From Granulicella sp. WH15 (GTDB lineage: Bacteria; Acidobacteriota; Terriglobia; Terriglobales; Acidobacteriaceae): a stretch of DNA of 64,000 bases. The position numbers and the translations under genes are program-made. The notes below the pieces were generated by a model. The model was not told the origin of the DNA, did no database searches, and saw only the letters and a program-made list of their open reading frames with translations. Shown piece by piece: positions 61,742-64,000 of this stretch. Where the stretch lies: positions 434,001 to 498,000 of the forward strand of contig NZ_CP042596.1 in NCBI RefSeq assembly GCF_009914315.1. The letters run 5' to 3'. The first letter of the stretch is position 1, and the number at the start of each line of letters is the position of its first letter.

Positions 61742-62842
61742 CTACGCCTCCCAGGGATCGTCCAGATATCCGGTCACGCAGGCATCGGTCCCGAACAGCG
61801 TCCTCTGTACCCGGCGCATACGCTGCTCCAGCAGAAACGGGCTGACGCCCCCTTCGGCGAACGGCACCGCGCCCTCGCCAAGCTCGGTCTCGGAGTAGAA
61901 CAGCACGGCCTTCTGGATCAGCCCTTCCGCAAGAAATGCCCCATTGACGTGAGATCCAGCCTCCACCAGCACCGATAGAATCTGCCGCCGCGCCAGCTCC
62001 CCGAGCACCGCCGCAAGATCCAGCCGTCCCGTCGCAGAGCGCACCCGCAGCACCTCAACCCCGGCAGCCTCAAGCCCCGCGCCGCCCCGAGCCTGATCCC
62101 CACAAACCACCAGCACATCCCCCTGCGCCGAGCGCACCAGTTGCGACGACAGCGGAATCCGCAGCTCGCTATCGAGCACAACGCGCAGCAGAGGCCGCCG
62201 CCGTGGCCTTCCGGTGCGGTCGGTCAGGGCGGGATCGTCCGCCAGCACCGTCCCTATGCCGGTGATGAGTGCGTCCGAGCCGTGCCGCATCCGCTGCACC
62301 TCGGTCCGCGACTCCGGCCCCGTCAGCCAGTGCGGCGCAGACGTCTTCCGCTCGGCGGGCGGAGGTGCCAGATGGCCCTCCACCGAAAGCGCCGCCTTCA
62401 GCGTGCAGAACGGCCTGCCGTGCTGGATCGAGAAGGCGAAGGCGTCGTTCATCTCCCGCGCCGACTCTTGCAGCACGCCCACCAGCGTCTCGATACCCGC
62501 AGCCTGCAACCGGGCCAGCCCGCGCCCGCTCACCTGCGGATTGGGGTCGGCGGTCGCCACCACGCAGCGCGCGATTCCCGCCGCGATCAGCGCATCCGCG
62601 CACGGGCCGGTGCGTCCGTGGTGGCTGCACGGCTCCAGCGTCACGTAAGCCGTGGCCCCGCGCGCGGCGTCGCCCGCCTGCTTCAGTGCGACGATCTCGG
62701 CATGATCGCGCAACTCGTACACATGCGCGCCCTCGCCGATGAGCACGCCGTCCCGCACCAGCACGCAGCCCACCTGCGGGTTCGGCGAGGCCAAGCCCAC
62801 GCTCGCCCGCGCCAGCGCCACCGCGCGCTCCATCCAGCGCAT
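61742..62842 (-). CDS. ribD: bifunctional riboflavin biosynthesis deaminase/reductase
   Basis: Performs the second and third steps of riboflavin synthesis. ATG 62842 (MRWMERAVALAR) is used, giving 366 aa and no overlap with the upstream gene; the open frame to 62938 would overlap it. The deaminase domain has the zinc site RDHAEIVAL and PCSHHGRTGPCADAL. The reductase domain starts near residue 150 with KAALSVEGHLAPP, then HGSDALITGIGTVLADDPAL and ILSVLVEAGSHVNG. The spacing is normal for RibD. Confidence 0.95.
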   Translation of the reverse strand: MRWMERAVALARASVGLASPNPQVGCVLVRDGVLIGEGAHVYELRDHAEIVALKQAGDAARGATAYVTLEPCSHHGRTGPCADALIAAGIARCVVATADPNPQVSGRGLARLQAAGIETLVGVLQESAREMNDAFAFSIQHGRPFCTLKAALSVEGHLAPPPAERKTSAPHWLTGPESRTEVQRMRHGSDALITGIGTVLADDPALTDRTGRPRRRPLLRVVLDSELRIPLSSQLVRSAQGDVLVVCGDQARGGAGLEAAGVEVLRVRSATGRLDLAAVLGELARRQILSVLVEAGSHVNGAFLAEGLIQKAVLFYSETELGEGAVPFAEGGVSPFLLEQRMRRVQRTLFGTDACVTGYLDDPWEA

Positions 62843-62868
62843 ATCTTCTTCGCGTGTCGAAGGGGAGG

Positions 62869-63234
62869 CTATAGCGAACTCCGCGAGGTCAACCCCAGCC
62901 ACAACGCCACTCCCAGGAACTCCACGCACAGGCTCCACTCCACGGCCAGCGCCGCCACAGAGTGGCCAGCCGACGCTGGTGCCGCAGCCGTCATCGCCAC
63001 CAGCAGAACCACCAGCGCCACCATGCCAACCCGCCGCCCGACCACAGGCGTCAGCGCCTTTTGCACGGCTCGCTGCCGAGGCACCCGCGCCGCCACTCTG
63101 GTCGCGACTCGGGCCGCAAATCCGGCATCAATCGCGACCTCGGGCCGCTGCTCCAGCGCTGCGACGATTCTCCGGTCTAGCTGCCGGTCTGGCGCATCGG
63201 GTTGCATCGTCGTCTTCACGAAACCTTCTCGCAT
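62869..63234 (-). CDS. small membrane protein after ECF sigma, possible sigma regulator
   Basis: ATG 63234 is chosen because GGGAG lies 6 bases ahead; the frame is open to 63261. The 121-aa protein starts MREGFVKTTMQPDAPDRQLD, then a basic helical stretch (FAARVATRVAARVPRQRAVQ) and two hydrophobic segments (VGMVALVVLLVAMTAAAP, WSLCVEFLGVALWLGL). It overlaps the 3' end of the sigma gene by 19 bases. Topology and position suggest a regulator of the sigma factor, but there is no zinc-finger HxxxCxxC. No family recognised. Confidence 0.65.
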   Translation of the reverse strand: MREGFVKTTMQPDAPDRQLDRRIVAALEQRPEVAIDAGFAARVATRVAARVPRQRAVQKALTPVVGRRVGMVALVVLLVAMTAAAPASAGHSVAALAVEWSLCVEFLGVALWLGLTSRSSL

Positions 63235-63785
63235 GGTGCTCTCCCTTCCTGCGCCCGCCACTGCTTCAGGCCCTCACGCAGCTTCTTGCGTCCCCGATGC
63301 AGGTGCGTCCTTACGGTTCCAATCGGCATCGCCAGCGCGACCGCAATCTGCTCATAACTGCGCTCCTCTTGATGGTAAAGCACCAGCACCGCCCGCTCCA
63401 CCTGGCTCAGAAGCGCCAACTGCGCTTCCACCACCTGCTGAAACTCGCGATCCTCCATCTGCTCTTCGGCGTCGCGGCCGGAGTGAGGCAGCCGGTTCTC
63501 CCACTCCTGCACGTCGTCCGAGAGCGAGACCGTCTCCTGCCGCTCGCGCCGCCTGCGCTTCCACTCGTCCTGCGCTACGTTGACGGCGATGCGGTAGAGG
63601 TACGTGGTCACCAGTGCCTCGCCGCGAAACCCCGCCATTGCCCGATAGAAACGCAGGAAGACCTCCTGCGCCAGGTCGTCGAGGTGCTCGCGCGAGCCCG
63701 TCAACCGCAGCAGCGTGCGGAAGACCATCGCCTGATGCTCGCGCACAAGCTGCTCGAATTGATCGGATTGGTCCTTGGCGTCCAA
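63216..63785 (-). CDS. RNA polymerase sigma factor, ECF subfamily
   Basis: A 189-aa group 4 sigma factor. Region 2 reads FEQLVREHQAMVFRTLLRL ... LDDLAQEVFLRFYRAM with the -10 helix TTYLYRIAVNVAQDEWKRRR; region 4 has ALLSQVERAVLVLYHQEE and the -35 helix SYEQIAVALAMPIGTVRTHL. The first in-frame start is TTG 63785; no ATG lies before region 2.1, so TTG is likely used. The predicted promoter has its -10 at 63791-63797, so the transcript would start close to the TTG and may be leaderless. It is the first gene of a run with the small membrane protein, ribD and ribE. Confidence 0.93.
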   Translation of the reverse strand: MDAKDQSDQFEQLVREHQAMVFRTLLRLTGSREHLDDLAQEVFLRFYRAMAGFRGEALVTTYLYRIAVNVAQDEWKRRRRERQETVSLSDDVQEWENRLPHSGRDAEEQMEDREFQQVVEAQLALLSQVERAVLVLYHQEERSYEQIAVALAMPIGTVRTHLHRGRKKLREGLKQWRAQEGRAPCEKVS

Positions 63786-63790
63786 GTCGG

Positions 63791-63820
63791 GTTAGACCTG
63801 CCTCTGGCCTCAAAGTTTCA
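63791..63820 (-). promoter_or_regulatory. ECF-type promoter for the sigma gene
   Basis: On the minus strand TGAAACTTT (63820-63812) is the -35 and GTCTAAC (63797-63791) the -10, with 14 bases between. These resemble RpoE-type elements (GGAACTT and TCTRA). The match and spacing are identical to the promoter in the other direction, which argues against chance. Confidence 0.75.
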
Positions 63821-63830
63821 TCCTCGCCGG

Positions 63831-63860
63831 TGAAACTTTCAATCCCTCATCCGGTCTAAC
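63831..63860 (+). promoter_or_regulatory. ECF-type promoter for the divergent membrane gene
   Basis: TGAAACTTT (63831-63839) and GTCTAAC (63854-63860) are separated by 14 bases, as in the minus-strand copy. The two -35 elements are back to back with ten bases between. The gene starts 27 bases after the -10, leaving room for a GAGGAG ribosome-binding site. Confidence 0.78.
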
Positions 63861-63886
63861 GCGGGCAGAAAGAAGAGGAGTCTCTC

Positions 63887-64000
63887 ATGCACGCAGCCTT
63901 TTTCCTGAGTCCGTTCATCATTCCGCTCGGCGCGTTCGCGGTCGCCATCGTCGCCATTGTCGCCGGAATCATGTCGCAGGCCCACGCCAACCGGCTCCGC
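63887..64000 (+). CDS. small membrane protein, N-terminal part
   Basis: ATG 63887 with GAGGAG six bases upstream; 38 residues are visible before the window ends. MHAAFFLSPFIIPLGAFAVA continues as IVAIVAGIMSQAHANRLR, a single transmembrane helix followed by a basic turn. Short proteins of this type (one helix, then a coiled region) are frequent targets or partners of ECF factors in Acidobacteria, as I recall. Position under a divergent copy of the sigma-gene promoter makes it a likely member of this sigma's regulon. Confidence 0.7.
   Translation, partial: MHAAFFLSPFIIPLGAFAVAIVAIVAGIMSQAHANRLR

Noticed and set aside
61191..63833. Long plus-strand frames opposite ribE, ribD and the sigma gene
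   Set aside because: They lack any family signature and mirror the third-position GC of the real minus-strand genes.

Overview
The window looks like a chromosomal segment of a GC-rich soil Acidobacteriota of the Terriglobia (Granulicella/Edaphobacter/Terriglobus type). This is an inference. It rests on Gram-negative envelope genes (KdsA, AsmA, OmpA-like, two LepB), abundant signal-peptide proteins, giant Ig-like repeat proteins, and a dense family of modular intergenic repeats. I see no rRNA, tRNA, CRISPR array, transposase or phage module. Most genes are chromosomal housekeeping or envelope genes in short operons.

Layout. 1-5.6 kb: end of a rhamnose-mutarotase-like gene, then a lipid/polyketide-like group (type III PKS, ACP, KAS-II-like ketosynthase, GT2 glycosyltransferase) with an inward-facing alpha/beta hydrolase whose nucleophile position is Ala. 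5.7-13.4 kb: GlmS, a GT-C membrane transferase, a secreted cyanophycinase-like protein, small membrane proteins, a DUF481-type outer-membrane protein and an orphan LytTR regulator. 13.6-15.2 kb: an ECF sigma gene translationally coupled to two membrane proteins. 15.3-24.6 kb: RlmB, an M1-peptidase-like protein without the catalytic Glu, then AsmA, LepB, LepB and RNase III on the minus strand, and a secreted helical-repeat protein. 24.8-31.0 kb: a small secreted protein overlapping an 1818-aa secreted protein that has a degenerate matrixin-like domain, an IPT/TIG domain and nine Ig-like repeats, each with a CX4C pair. 31.2-39.7 kb: NDH-2, a DUF1906-like secreted hydrolase, YeiH, a LysR regulator, a PD-(D/E)XK candidate, a DinB/YfiT protein, DusB and L31. 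39.8-44 kb: a helicase-loader ATPase, a membrane-anchored protein, an OmpA-like protein behind a sigma-54-type promoter, and KdsA. 44-51.3 kb: a YjgC/YrhE-type formate-dehydrogenase-like molybdoenzyme with its DUF1641 partner, a membrane protein, the CCA enzyme and TsaD. 51.5-59.5 kb: CysS, a methyltransferase, gamma-glutamyltransferase, a TIM-barrel protein and Ddl. 59.7-64 kb: a membrane diguanylate cyclase, then ribE, ribD, a small membrane protein and an ECF sigma gene on the minus strand, whose promoter region holds two divergent copies of one ECF-type promoter.

Recurring themes: (1) about twenty copies of a modular intergenic repeat built from short hairpins with CTTCG cores plus larger palindromes; (2) several secreted or envelope hydrolase folds whose catalytic residues appear replaced (Ser to Ala, HExxH to HGLAH, a matrixin motif without histidines, possibly a cyanophycinase Glu to Gln); (3) an apparently autoregulated ECF sigma factor transcribed with riboflavin genes. 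All functional calls come from reading sequence motifs; no database search was run.
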